Positions 49,022 to 57,254 of a DNA stretch of 64,000 bases are shown piece after piece (the first letter of the stretch is position 1; each line of letters begins with the position of its first letter). The position numbers and the translations under genes are program-made. This stretch comes from Herbidospora cretacea (GTDB lineage: Bacteria > Actinomycetota > Actinomycetes > Streptosporangiales > Streptosporangiaceae). The DNA lies in NCBI RefSeq assembly GCF_001570605.1, contig NZ_BBXG01000007.1, forward strand, positions 242,042 to 306,041. The letters run 5' to 3'. The notes beneath the pieces are model-generated. The model made no database searches, had not been told where the DNA came from, and saw nothing but the letters and a program-made list of their open reading frames with translations.

Positions 49022-49924
49022 TTATCCGGCGTCGCGCGAGTCGGCCAGGATGCGGTCCAGGCACCGTTTGCCCAGGTCGTGCATGGTCGGATTAGTGTGG
49101 ACGTAATACCAGACACACCCGATCGCCTGGACGAACGCCCACGCCTTCCCCCGCTCCCATTCGAGGTCGTCCACCTTGAGCAGTGACCGGAACACCTCCC
49201 GGGGCCCGGTTTCCAGCACGTTCCAGGCGCTCAGCAGGTCCAGCGCGGGATCGGCCGCCCCGAACCCGCCCACGTCGAGGACCCCGGCCAGCCGCTCGCC
49301 GGAGACGAGCAGGTTCCCGTGGATGAGATCGCCATGGGTCATCACGTCAGCCGACGCGCGCGGCAGCACCCGGAAGTCCGCCCACAGCTTGCGCAGGCTC
49401 GGCACGTCCAGCAGCGTCTCGCTCTGCCGGAAACAGGTCTCGACCCACTCGTCGTGGACGTCGATCTCCCCGCCCCGGCCTCTTCCGGCGAACGTCCGGC
49501 CACGGGTGTCGATCGCACGCAGATCGGCGATGAGATCGGCCAAATCGTGGGCGAACCCGACCGACTCGCCCGGGTGAGCCTTGCTGGCCACGACCCCGGG
49601 CAGCCACGTCTGCACCGACCACGGAACCGGATATCCCGCCCCGGGCTCCCCGATCGCGACCGGTTCGGGCGTGGGGAACCGGGTTTGCCCGTGCACCTCG
49701 CGGGCCGCGTCCGCCTCGGCCTCCAGCCAGAGCCGGGTGGCCTCCACGCCGTGCGGAGGCTGCAACGGGAAGCGCGCCGTGAAGCGGTCGCCGATGCGGA
49801 AGATGCCGTTGACCGTCCCGTGCGAGACGACACTGGTGATCTCCAGGTCACGCCACTCGGGGAACTGCTCGTCGACCAACGCGCGCACCGTCCCGGGCGA
49901 CACCGTCAGCTGGTTCGCATGCAT
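49022..49924 (-). CDS. APH-family phosphotransferase
   Basis: ATG 49924 (MHANQLTVSPGTVRALVDEQFPEWRDL) matches the usual start; GTG/ATG at 49957 would add 11 residues. The 300-residue protein has the APH fold: SHGTVNGIFRIGDRFTARFPL (lobe 1), VMTHGDLIHGNLLVSGERLAGVLDVGGFGAADPALDLL near 185-225 with HGDxxxxN and a DxG where DFG/DW is usual, and YYVHTNPTMHDLGKR at the end. Relatives include macrolide and aminoglycoside kinases, but most are housekeeping kinases of unknown substrate. Confidence 0.82.
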   Translation of the reverse strand: MHANQLTVSPGTVRALVDEQFPEWRDLEITSVVSHGTVNGIFRIGDRFTARFPLQPPHGVEATRLWLEAEADAAREVHGQTRFPTPEPVAIGEPGAGYPVPWSVQTWLPGVVASKAHPGESVGFAHDLADLIADLRAIDTRGRTFAGRGRGGEIDVHDEWVETCFRQSETLLDVPSLRKLWADFRVLPRASADVMTHGDLIHGNLLVSGERLAGVLDVGGFGAADPALDLLSAWNVLETGPREVFRSLLKVDDLEWERGKAWAFVQAIGCVWYYVHTNPTMHDLGKRCLDRILADSRDAG

Positions 49925-49995
49925 CCACCCGAGGCTTCCCCGCCCCGGTCGGCTCATGCAACGTGTTTTCGGACGGATCCACTACGGTCGCAGCC

Positions 49996-50805
49996 ATGAG
50001 AATCCTGGTCGTGGGCGGCAGCGGCTTCCTCGGCGGCGAGATCGTCCGGCAGGCCGCGGCCGGCGGCCACGTCGTGGCGGCGACCTACCTGAGCAACCCG
50101 GGACCGCCCGACCTGGCCGGCTGGCGCCCCCTCGACCTCCGCGACCGCACCGCCGTCACGGAGACGATCCGCGAGACCGCGCCTGACGTGGTCGTCAACG
50201 CCGCCTACCGCCAGTCCGACTGGCCGACCACCGCCGACGGCGCGGCCCACGTGGCGGCGGCGGCCACCGGCAGACGGCTGGTGCACGTCTCCAGCGACGC
50301 CGTCTTCTCCGGCGCGGCGGTCACCTACGCCGAAGAGGCGATCCCCGACCCCGTCTACCCCTACGGCGCGGCGAAGGCGGCGGCCGAGACGGCGGTGCGG
50401 GCCGTCGACCCCACCGCGGTGATCGCCAGGACGTCCCTGATCGTCGGCGACGGCGGTTCACCGCACGAACGCCTGGTCCACTCCCTGGCCGGAGGCGCGC
50501 CGGGCATCCTGTTCACCGACGCCGTGCGCTGTCCCGTCCATGTGCGCGACCTCGCCGCCGCCCTCCTCGAACTCGCCGACTCCGACAGGTCCGGCATCCA
50601 CCACGTGGCCGGGGCGGACGCGGTCAGCCGCCACGAGCTGGGCATCCTCATCGCCCGCCGCGACGGCCTCGACGAGACCCGCCTGACCCCCGGCCGCTGC
50701 GCCGACGTCGGCTTCACCGGCCCGCGCGACGTGCGGCTGGACTGCGCCCAGACCCAGCGCCACCTCAAGACCCGGCTGCGCGGCGCCCGGGAGTTCGTGG
50801 CCTGA
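49996..50805 (+). CDS. RmlD-like sugar-nucleotide-binding SDR
   Basis: The 269-residue extended SDR begins MRILVVGGSGFLGGEIVRQA (GxxGxxG) and has DLRDRTAVTETIRETAPDVVVNAAYRQSDW near 50-80, LVHVSSDAVFSG near 95 (SSDxVF, as in dTDP-4-dehydrorhamnose reductases), YPYGAAKAAAE (YxxxK) near 122 and IHHVAGADAVSRHELG near 205. It may reduce a nucleotide sugar, but no sugar-biosynthesis operon is adjacent. ATG 49996 is seven bases after TACGGT, suggesting a leaderless mRNA. Confidence 0.85.
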   Translation: MRILVVGGSGFLGGEIVRQAAAGGHVVAATYLSNPGPPDLAGWRPLDLRDRTAVTETIRETAPDVVVNAAYRQSDWPTTADGAAHVAAAATGRRLVHVSSDAVFSGAAVTYAEEAIPDPVYPYGAAKAAAETAVRAVDPTAVIARTSLIVGDGGSPHERLVHSLAGGAPGILFTDAVRCPVHVRDLAAALLELADSDRSGIHHVAGADAVSRHELGILIARRDGLDETRLTPGRCADVGFTGPRDVRLDCAQTQRHLKTRLRGAREFVA

Positions 50806-50827
50806 CCACCTGTTTGTCGCGCGCCAT

Positions 50828-51574
50828 TCAGACCTTCGCGATGAAGGCGTCGAGGCTGGCCAGCAGCTTGTCGGCGTACCGGTCGTCGATGAACATGCCG
50901 CCCGCGTGCTGCGCCCCCGGATAGACGAGCAGTTCGCTGTCGCCGGTGGCCGCGTGCAGCTCCTTGGCGAGGGCCGGCGCGCCGCCGCTCGTGTCCTCTT
51001 CAGCCACGGCGTAGATCGCCGGGATCGTGAGGGTCTTCACGGTCTCCGCCTGCCCGTCCAGCCCGCCGGACAGGGAGACGACCCCGGCCGCCTGCGCCTC
51101 GGGCTTGGCGGCCGTGGCCAGCGCGACCGACCCGCCGAGCGACCCCCCGGCGTAGACGATCTTCTGAGCGCCCTGCTTCCTGAGCTCGGCGGCGACGGCC
51201 ATCATCTCCTCGGGCCCCCGTTCGAGCATGGTCGGGATGCCCGCCATCCGCGGCGGGAAGCCGTATTCGAACACAGCCACCCGGACCCCGCTCCTGACCA
51301 GGTGATCGGCCCACACCAGCCAGTCGCAGTGATAGCCGTCCATCGTGTTGGCGATGACCACGCCCACCGGCCCGTCCCCCGCGACGCCGGCCGCCAGGTT
51401 CCCCACCGTCACCGGCGTGAACGCCACCGAAGGCCCGACCTTGCACCCGACCAGTTTCGGAGCGGGCGCGGCCGACGAGACGACGGGGACCGGCTCCTGC
51501 GCGGCGGGCACGGCATCCTGCCCACATCCGCAAACCGCGAGTGACAGCACGAGAACCAGGCCCCAGATTCGCAT
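50828..51574 (-). CDS. Alpha/beta-hydrolase, probable lipoprotein
   Basis: The 248-residue product starts with a short hydrophobic signal (MRIWGLVLVLSLAVCGCGQD) carrying two close cysteines, consistent with a lipobox of the form V-C-G-C. The mature part is an alpha/beta hydrolase: VVIANTMDGYHCDWLVWADHLVRSGVRVAVFEYG near 70-105, the nucleophile elbow YAGGSLGGSVALATAA near 145 and AQHAGGMFIDDRYADKLL near 225 with the His. A dienelactone-hydrolase-like esterase on the outer face of the membrane is likely. A TTGACG/17/GATATT promoter lies directly upstream. Confidence 0.8.
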   Translation of the reverse strand: MRIWGLVLVLSLAVCGCGQDAVPAAQEPVPVVSSAAPAPKLVGCKVGPSVAFTPVTVGNLAAGVAGDGPVGVVIANTMDGYHCDWLVWADHLVRSGVRVAVFEYGFPPRMAGIPTMLERGPEEMMAVAAELRKQGAQKIVYAGGSLGGSVALATAAKPEAQAAGVVSLSGGLDGQAETVKTLTIPAIYAVAEEDTSGGAPALAKELHAATGDSELLVYPGAQHAGGMFIDDRYADKLLASLDAFIAKV

Positions 51575-51580
51575 GCGGCC

Positions 51581-51609
51581 AATATCCGCCGCATCCCCGG
51601 GACCGTCAA
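51581..51609 (-). promoter_or_regulatory. Promoter of the hydrolase lipoprotein gene
   Basis: On the minus strand TTGACG (51609-51604), a 17-bp spacer and GATATT (51586-51581) end six bases before the ATG at 51574, so the transcript is probably leaderless. Confidence 0.5.
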
Positions 51610-51672
51610 CAAACCATTGTCGCGTACGACCCCCGCGACGGCCCGATGCTCACAGGAGTTTCACCATCCGGG

Positions 51673-52353
51673 TCACCGCTGGGCGGCGTCCAGCTTGGCC
51701 TGGAGCGTCGCGGCGTCGGCGGGTGCTCCCGGCGACTCCCAGAAGTTCTCGTTCCCTCCCGCGTACAGACCGCCATAAGCGGGGGTCCCCGGCTGGAAGC
51801 GCCACCCGTCCACGAGCGCTCCGGCGTCGAGGGCGTCGTAGCCGATCCGGTCGAGGAACGCGGTCGCCTCGTTCTTCGCGGCGGCGTCGTCCCCGGCGAT
51901 GGCCAGTGCGCTGCGGTCGGGCGAACCGGCGGGGCGGGGGAGCGCGGCCAGGTGCACGAAGTAGATGTTGTTGAAGACCTTGACGACCTTGGCGTCCGGA
52001 AGGTGCCGCTGCAGCAGCTCGCTGGACGTGGTGGAGTCGTCGTCGAGCTCCGGGAAGGCCCCGTCCCGCTGGGAGTAGTAGTTGTTGGTGTCGAGAACGG
52101 TCTTGCCGGCGAGCGGCCGCACCGGCACCTCGCGGTAGGCCCGCAGCGGGACGCTCACGATCACCAGGTCACCGGCCGCGGCTGCCTCGGCGGCGGTCGC
52201 CGCCCTGGCCTTCGGACCGAGCTCGTCGACCAGTTCCTTCAGCGTCTCCGGCCCGCGCGAGTTGCTCAGCACCACGTCATACCCGGCCGCGACGGCGAGC
52301 CGGGCGACCGTGCCGCCGATGTGCCCGCTGCCGATGAATCCCACAGTTGTCAT
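51673..52353 (-). CDS. NADPH-dependent F420 reductase-like protein
   Basis: The 226-residue protein starts TTVGFIGSGHIGGTVARLAVAAGYDVVLSNSRGPETL, the GxGxxG dinucleotide fold of the F420-reductase/ProC-like group (the NSRGPETL after strand 2 fits NADP). It has GDLVIVSVPLRAYREVP near 60-76, VLDTNNYYSQRDG near 85-100 and VFNNIYFVHLAALPRP near 128. It resembles actinobacterial Fno-like proteins, which often act on F420 or related substrates. Monocistronic; the start has GGAGG 10 bases upstream. Confidence 0.85.
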   Translation of the reverse strand: MTTVGFIGSGHIGGTVARLAVAAGYDVVLSNSRGPETLKELVDELGPKARAATAAEAAAAGDLVIVSVPLRAYREVPVRPLAGKTVLDTNNYYSQRDGAFPELDDDSTTSSELLQRHLPDAKVVKVFNNIYFVHLAALPRPAGSPDRSALAIAGDDAAAKNEATAFLDRIGYDALDAGALVDGWRFQPGTPAYGGLYAGGNENFWESPGAPADAATLQAKLDAAQR

Positions 52354-52411
52354 ATCGCCAGCAACCTCCGCCCTGCACCCCGCATTCCACCCCTTTGTCG
52401 AGAATGGGTAC

Positions 52412-52711
52412 GTGGAGGACTACCAACGGGCGCTGATCGGCCGCATGGTCGACCATCTCGACCTGCATGCCGCAGGCGATCTGCCGCTGCCCAAACTGGT
52501 CGAAGATCTCCGAGGCCTGTTCGAGGCGGCGGACCCGCGCGAGCTCGCGGTCAGGGACTCGTTCAACTGGCTCCACGCCGACCTCGACCAGGAATGCGAG
52601 CTGAGAACCGAGCCGTGGGCCCCACCGGGCGCCGCCGACGACGCCCGCTTGGCCGGTGCGCTCAGTGAACTGCGGGCGTGGGCGACTCGGGCCGCCGCGG
52701 CCGATCTCTGA
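52412..52711 (+). CDS. Small hypothetical helical protein
   Basis: GTG 52412 gives a 99-residue acidic protein (VEDYQRALIGRMVDHLDLHAAGDLPLPKLVEDLRGLFEAADP ... SFNWLHADLDQECELRTEPWAPPGAADDARL). It resembles short actinobacterial proteins with SFNWLHADLDQE-like motifs but no named function. Upstream in-frame ATG codons exist inside the divergent gene, so the start is uncertain. Confidence 0.55.
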   Translation: MEDYQRALIGRMVDHLDLHAAGDLPLPKLVEDLRGLFEAADPRELAVRDSFNWLHADLDQECELRTEPWAPPGAADDARLAGALSELRAWATRAAAADL

Positions 52712-52896
52712 CGAGAAGGGCGCCCAGCAGACCGGCCACCACCAGAGCAGCGGGCGGTGTGGCGGTGTGAACAGTCGACTGGTGCGTCACCGAGAAGAAG
52801 ACGCTCCAGATGGCCGGGCGTGTCGACGGCGGGGCCGTGGGCGTGAGACGACTGTGACCAGTCGTGGGCGCGCAGGGCGTCCCGTCCCAGGAGCAT
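52662..52896 (-). pseudogene. Possible frameshifted small membrane protein
   Basis: On the minus strand ATG 52896 opens MLLGRDALRAHDWSQSSHAHGPAVDTP. One base out of frame the sequence continues as AIWSVFFSVTHQSTVHTATPPAALVVAGLLGALLVRDRPRRPES to a stop near 52662. The second part reads like a transmembrane helix and tail. A single shift near 52815 would join them. The evidence is the reading pattern only; family not recognised. Confidence 0.3.
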
Positions 52897-52929
52897 GGCG
52901 GAATTCTGCCTCCTGATAGGTTCCCGGGC

Positions 52930-53886
52930 GTGTTCTCGTTGCACGAGCCCCCGCTGTTCACCCGGCTGAATCAGGCGCGCCGGATTCTCGTGGCGGGAGC
53001 AGGCGGCGGCTTCGACGTGTTCGCCGGTCTCCCGCTCGCAGTGGCGTTATGGGAGGCGGGTAAGGACGTCCACCTGGCGAATTTGTCGTTCAGCCGACTG
53101 CACGGCCTCGACCTCGACGTCTGGCTCGACGAGGATGTGGCCGCGATCGGCCCCGACACGGTCAGCCGTGACTGGTATTTCCCCGAACGCTCCCTCGCCC
53201 GCCGCCTGGAAGCCCACGGCCTCCCGTCCACCGTCTACGCCTTCCCCAAGGTCGGGGTCGCCCCGTTACGCGCCGCCTACCGGGTGTTGACCGACCGGCT
53301 GGACATCGACGCCGTCGTCCTGGTCGACGGCGGAACCGACATCCTCATGCGTGGCGACGAAGCGGGCCTCGGGACCCCGGAGGAGGACATGGCGAGCCTC
53401 GCCGCCGTGAACGGTCTCGACGTGAGCGAGAAGATCGTCGTCTGCCTGGGGTTCGGGGTCGACGCCTACCACGGCGTCAACCACGTCCAGGTGCTGGAGA
53501 ACCTGGCCGCGCTGGATCGCGACGGCGCGTATCTCGGCGCTTTCTCCATCCCGCGTGCCAGCAGGGCGGCCGAGGTCTATCTCGACGCCGTCGCCCACGC
53601 CCAGGCCGAGACCGAGGACCGGCCGAGCATCGTCAACGGCTCGATCGCCGCCGCGCTGACCGGCCGGTTCGGCGACGCCCAGTTCACCACCCGCACCCGT
53701 GGCAGCGAACTGTTCGTCAATCCCCTGATGGCCATGTACTTCGCCGTCGACGCCGGGGCGCTCGCCCGCCACTCGCTCTATCTCGACCGGCTCGAAGGCA
53801 CCGTCCTGATGCGTCAGATCGGCTCGATCATCGAGGGCTTCCGGGCGGAGATCACCCCGCGCCCCCGCAGGACGTTCCCGCACTGA
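52930..53886 (+). CDS. DUF1152-family protein
   Basis: GTG 52930 gives 318 residues: MFSLHEPPLFTRLNQARRILVAGAGGGFDVFAGLPLAVALWEAGKDVHLANLSF at the start (a nucleotide-fold GGG turn), VVLVDGGTDILMRGDEAGLGTPEEDMASLAAV near 140-170, CLGFGVDAYHGVNHVQVLENLAAL near 180 and a C-terminal MAMYFAVDAGALARHSLYLDRLEG. The family occurs in bacteria and archaea and is uncharacterised. Monocistronic with an 43-bp gap to the next gene. Confidence 0.8.
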   Translation: MFSLHEPPLFTRLNQARRILVAGAGGGFDVFAGLPLAVALWEAGKDVHLANLSFSRLHGLDLDVWLDEDVAAIGPDTVSRDWYFPERSLARRLEAHGLPSTVYAFPKVGVAPLRAAYRVLTDRLDIDAVVLVDGGTDILMRGDEAGLGTPEEDMASLAAVNGLDVSEKIVVCLGFGVDAYHGVNHVQVLENLAALDRDGAYLGAFSIPRASRAAEVYLDAVAHAQAETEDRPSIVNGSIAAALTGRFGDAQFTTRTRGSELFVNPLMAMYFAVDAGALARHSLYLDRLEGTVLMRQIGSIIEGFRAEITPRPRRTFPH

Positions 53887-53899
53887 CCCCTCTTATCAA

Positions 53900-53912
53900 A
53901 TTGTTCAACAAT
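53900..53912. promoter_or_regulatory. ATTGTTCAACAAT palindrome upstream of the SPFH gene
   Basis: ATTGTT-C-AACAAT is a perfect 13-bp palindrome 15 bases before ATG 53928; GTTCAA within it also pairs with TTGAAC at 53920-53925. It lies in AT-rich DNA and may be an operator or influence translation. Confidence 0.4.
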
Positions 53913-53927
53913 CCCTACATTGAACAT

Positions 53928-54899
53928 ATGGCCAAATCCTTGATCGGTGTCTTACTCGCCGCCCTGATCGGGCTCGCGCTGATCACGTACACGACCGGGT
54001 TCACCAGCACGGACGCGGGCGTCGTCGCCGTCGTCCGCGACGGCGGGCCGCTCGACGAGAGCGGCATCCGCCAGATCCTCAACCCGGCCACTGGTCCGAC
54101 CTGGACCGGCTTCATGTCCACCGCGCACACCTATCCGGCCCAGCAGCGCATCTACACGATCACCTCCGACCCCAAACGGGCCACCACCCTGGGTGTGGAC
54201 GAGGTCGTCGTGCCCAGCGGCGACGGCGTCAACGTGGGGGTCGAGGGCACGTTCTACTTCACCCTCAACCTCGACCACGCCACGCTCAAGGCCTTCGACG
54301 ACCGCTACGGAACCCGCACCTACATCGGCGACGACGACGACATGCTCTACGCCTGGGACGGCGACGAAGGCTGGAGCGCGTTCTTCAGCCAGGCGGTCCG
54401 CCCGGTCATCTACAACACGCTGCGCGTGCAGATCGGCGCCATGCGCTGCGAGGAGCTGGTGCCGACCTGCGCCTTCCTCAACGGCGCCGAGATCCCCGAA
54501 CCGAGCACCGGCCTGGCGAACCTGGCCAGGGTCCAGACCGGCGTCAACGCCAGCCTGGAACGGGAGATCCAGTCCATGCTGGGCGGCCCCTACCTCACCG
54601 GCTTCCGCTTCAACCTGGTCAGGATCACCCTGCCCGGCGAGGTCCAGCAGAGCATCACCAAGGCCCAGGGCGCTCAGGCCGACATCCGCCAGGCCGAGGC
54701 CAGAGCCGAACAGGCCAAGATCGACGGCCGCGCGCTCGTCACCGGCGCCGAGGCCGAGGCGGACGCCAACCGCGCCCGCCAGAAGGGCTACGAGGCCTGC
54801 CCCGCCTGCGTGGAGATCGACAAGATCAGCGCACTCCCCGACGGCATCACCGTCTACGCCCCCGGCAACCCCCAGGGCGTCGACGCCTCCGGCAAGTAG
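53928..54899 (+). CDS. SPFH/prohibitin-family membrane protein
   Basis: The 323-residue protein has one N-terminal transmembrane helix (about 5-24) and an SPFH domain: TSTDAGVVAVVRDGGPLDESGIRQI near 26-50, YTITSDPKRATTLGVDEVVVPSGDGVNVGVEGTFYFTL near 75-110, SFFSQAVRPVIYNTLRVQIGAM near 155, and a charged coiled-coil with AQADIRQAEARAEQAKIDGRALVTGAEAEADANRARQKGYEA near 245-290. It ends with a CPACVEIDKI segment. Flotillin-like scaffolds organise membrane domains or regulate proteases. ATG 53928 was chosen over 53901 because it puts the helix at the start. Confidence 0.85.
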   Translation: MAKSLIGVLLAALIGLALITYTTGFTSTDAGVVAVVRDGGPLDESGIRQILNPATGPTWTGFMSTAHTYPAQQRIYTITSDPKRATTLGVDEVVVPSGDGVNVGVEGTFYFTLNLDHATLKAFDDRYGTRTYIGDDDDMLYAWDGDEGWSAFFSQAVRPVIYNTLRVQIGAMRCEELVPTCAFLNGAEIPEPSTGLANLARVQTGVNASLEREIQSMLGGPYLTGFRFNLVRITLPGEVQQSITKAQGAQADIRQAEARAEQAKIDGRALVTGAEAEADANRARQKGYEACPACVEIDKISALPDGITVYAPGNPQGVDASGK

Positions 54900-54950
54900 A
54901 CGATGATCTGGTGGCGCGACGTGAACGCCCCCTCAAGCGAAGCAGGAACC

Positions 54951-55226
54951 ATGGCAGCGGAATTCCAGTTCGACGACTACATCCTGGTGCAGGACGGCAG
55001 AACCCTGGAGATCTTCCACCGGAACCAGTCCGAGAGCACCCGCTATCACGTGGCCTTCCTCGGGGTGGACGTCCAGCCGCACCGCGACGGCTTCAAGGTC
55101 CGGCTCGGCGCCCGGCGGGGCGACGACCAGATCGTGGGCGGGGTGAGCCTGAAGATGGACCCGGAGGAGTTCGAGCGGTTCCGCGCGTTCATCGGCCTGG
55201 CCATCGCGGCCCGCGACGGCGCCTAG
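54951..55226 (+). CDS. Small hypothetical protein, PH-like
   Basis: ATG 54951, five bases after AGGA, gives 91 residues: a beta-rich MAAEFQFDDYILVQDGRTLEIFHRNQSESTRYHVAFLGVDVQPHRDGFKVRLGARRGDDQ followed by a helix (DPEEFERFRAFIGLAI). The strand pattern is like short PH-type proteins. It follows the SPFH gene closely, possibly in the same transcript. Function unknown. Confidence 0.6.
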   Translation: MAAEFQFDDYILVQDGRTLEIFHRNQSESTRYHVAFLGVDVQPHRDGFKVRLGARRGDDQIVGGVSLKMDPEEFERFRAFIGLAIAARDGA

Positions 55227-55346
55227 GCATCCCCCGTGAGAGCTACCCGAAGTGTTCGCCCACTGGGGATTCGGGGCCCAGGCCCGCTTTCGTAGCGTTT
55301 CCGGCGAGTCGCCGTACTGACGCGGCGCGGGTCCCCGGAGGCTTCC

Positions 55347-56108
55347 ATGAACACGACGCAGCGCACCCGTTCTCCGCTCATCTGGCTCCCGGCCGGGCTG
55401 CTCGCCGTCGGCGGCGTCTCGGCGCTCGCGTCGGCCGGTCCGCTGCTCGCCGTCGTGGCGGCGGTGGCGGCGGTGCCCGTCTACTGGGCGGTCATGCGTT
55501 TCGTGGCGCGCCGTCCCACGCCGGAACTGGCCGTGCGGGGTGCCGTCCGAGAGGTCCTGTACGGCGGATCGATCGGCCTGGCCTTCGTCCTCCTGTCGGT
55601 CCTGGTGATCACGGTCCTCGGTGGCTACTCGTTCACGTGGTCGCGGGGCCTGTCGGCGGTGCTGCCGCTGGCCGCGGTCTCGATCGGCGCGGCGGTCACC
55701 GAGGAGCTGCTCTTCCGAGGCTTGGCGCTGCAGGCTCTGGAGGAACGGTGGGGGAGCCGGGTCGCGCTGACGGTCACCGCGCTGCTCTTCGGCCTCCTGC
55801 ACCTGGCCAACCCGGGCGCCACCCTGTGGAGTTCGCTGGCGATCGCCGTCGAGGCGGGCGTCCTGCTGGGGGCCGCCTTCCTGTGGCGGCGCAACATCTG
55901 GTTCGTGATCGGCCTCCACTTCACCTGGAACACCACCGTGGCCCTGCTGGGCATCCCGGTCTCCGGCCACCCGTCCGACGGCGTGCTGACCACGCACGTC
56001 TCCGGCGCGGAGTGGCTGACCGGGGGAGGGTTCGGGCTGGAGGCGTCGGTCGTCCCGGTCGTCGTGAGCGCAGTGATCGCGACCGCCATGCTGGCCCGTC
56101 GTCGTTAG
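55347..56108 (+). CDS. CPBP-family intramembrane glutamic endopeptidase
   Basis: The 253-residue membrane protein has about seven helices and the CPBP/Abi motifs: AAVTEELLFRGLALQAL (EExxxR) near 113-130, LFGLLHLANPG (FxxxH) near 147 and VIGLHFTWNTTVALLG (HxxxN) near 190. Related proteases cleave membrane-embedded substrates and include the bacteriocin-immunity Abi group and prenyl-protein proteases. GGAGG is seven bases before ATG 55347. It is followed 9 bases later by a sensor kinase gene, so the two may be co-transcribed. Confidence 0.87.
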   Translation: MNTTQRTRSPLIWLPAGLLAVGGVSALASAGPLLAVVAAVAAVPVYWAVMRFVARRPTPELAVRGAVREVLYGGSIGLAFVLLSVLVITVLGGYSFTWSRGLSAVLPLAAVSIGAAVTEELLFRGLALQALEERWGSRVALTVTALLFGLLHLANPGATLWSSLAIAVEAGVLLGAAFLWRRNIWFVIGLHFTWNTTVALLGIPVSGHPSDGVLTTHVSGAEWLTGGGFGLEASVVPVVVSAVIATAMLARRR

Positions 56109-56117
56109 GCTCGCCGG

Positions 56118-57254
56118 ATGTCCGTCAGAAGGGACGCGTCACTCGCGGCGATCCTCACGGTGCTGGCGTTCGTACCGACCGTGTCGGGCATCGGCGCCGA
56201 ACTCGGCGACCTGCCCAAGCGCCCGCCCGACGCCCTCGCGGTGGCGCTGATCCCGGCGCTGACCCTCCCCCTGGCGCTGCGCACCCGATGGCCCGCGACC
56301 TGCCTGGCCGTCGTCGGCGCCGCCTTCGCGCTGCACCAGACGATGTCCCTCCCGCCGACCTTCGGCACCGTCGGCCTCTATCTCGCGCTGTACGCGGCGG
56401 GAGCCCACCAGGAGAGGTTCCGCCGGGCCACCCCGATCGCGCTGACCACGGCCTACGTCGTCCTGGCCGTCGTCCTGCACGCGCTGGGCTCGCCGAGACA
56501 GATCCCCGACTACCTCGCGTTCTACCTGTTCACGGCGGTGGCATGGGCGGCCGGAGCCGGGGTGCGCCGGTGGCGGGCCGGCGAGGCCGAGCGGCGGCGG
56601 CTGTCGGCCCAGATGGCCGTGGCCGCCGAACGGGCCAGGATCGCCCGCGAACTCCACGATGTGGTCACCCACCACGTGACCGCGATGGTGGTCCAGGCCG
56701 ACGCCGCGCAGTACCTGCTGGCCGACGCCCCCGACCGGGCCGCCGAGTCGCTCACCGCGATCAGCGGAACCGGCCGCCGCGCCCTGACCGAACTGCGCTC
56801 CCTGCTGGGCGTCCTGGAGGCGACCGGCGAGGCGGCCGACCGTACACCCGCCCTGGGCAAGGTGAGCGACCTGGTGGAACAGGCACGGCTGTCCGGCCAG
56901 CCCGTCGAGTGGACCGAACACGGCAGCGCACGGGAGCAGAGCGTCGACGTGGAACTGGCCGTCTACCGCGTGGTCCAGGAGTCGCTCACCAACGCGCTCA
57001 AACACGCCACGGGCCACCCGACCACGGTCGTGCTCCGGCACGCCCCCACCCACACGGAGATCGAGGTGACCACCGAAGGCCCGGCCGTCACCCCCGTCAC
57101 CCCGTCAGGCGGGCGGGGCCTGTCCGGGTTGCGTGAGCGGGTGCGCATGCTCAATGGTGAGCTGATCGCCGGAGCCCGGCCCGAAGGCGGCTTCAGCGTC
57201 CGCGCGCTGATCCCTTCCCCAGGAGTGACGCATGATCCGGGTGCTCGTCTGTGA
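56118..57254 (+). CDS. NarL-type sensor histidine kinase
   Basis: The 378-residue kinase has a membrane domain of four to six helices (about 10-145) and no large extracytoplasmic loop, a HisKA_3 dimerisation domain with the phospho-acceptor His180 in ARELHDVVTHHVTAMVVQADAA, and an HATPase_c domain with VVQESLTNALKHATGHP near 285-300 and GGRGLSGLRERVRMLNG near 330. It precedes its response regulator with a 23-bp overlap. Such small intramembrane-sensing kinases often respond to cell-envelope stress. Confidence 0.9.
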   Translation: MSVRRDASLAAILTVLAFVPTVSGIGAELGDLPKRPPDALAVALIPALTLPLALRTRWPATCLAVVGAAFALHQTMSLPPTFGTVGLYLALYAAGAHQERFRRATPIALTTAYVVLAVVLHALGSPRQIPDYLAFYLFTAVAWAAGAGVRRWRAGEAERRRLSAQMAVAAERARIARELHDVVTHHVTAMVVQADAAQYLLADAPDRAAESLTAISGTGRRALTELRSLLGVLEATGEAADRTPALGKVSDLVEQARLSGQPVEWTEHGSAREQSVDVELAVYRVVQESLTNALKHATGHPTTVVLRHAPTHTEIEVTTEGPAVTPVTPSGGRGLSGLRERVRMLNGELIAGARPEGGFSVRALIPSPGVTHDPGARL

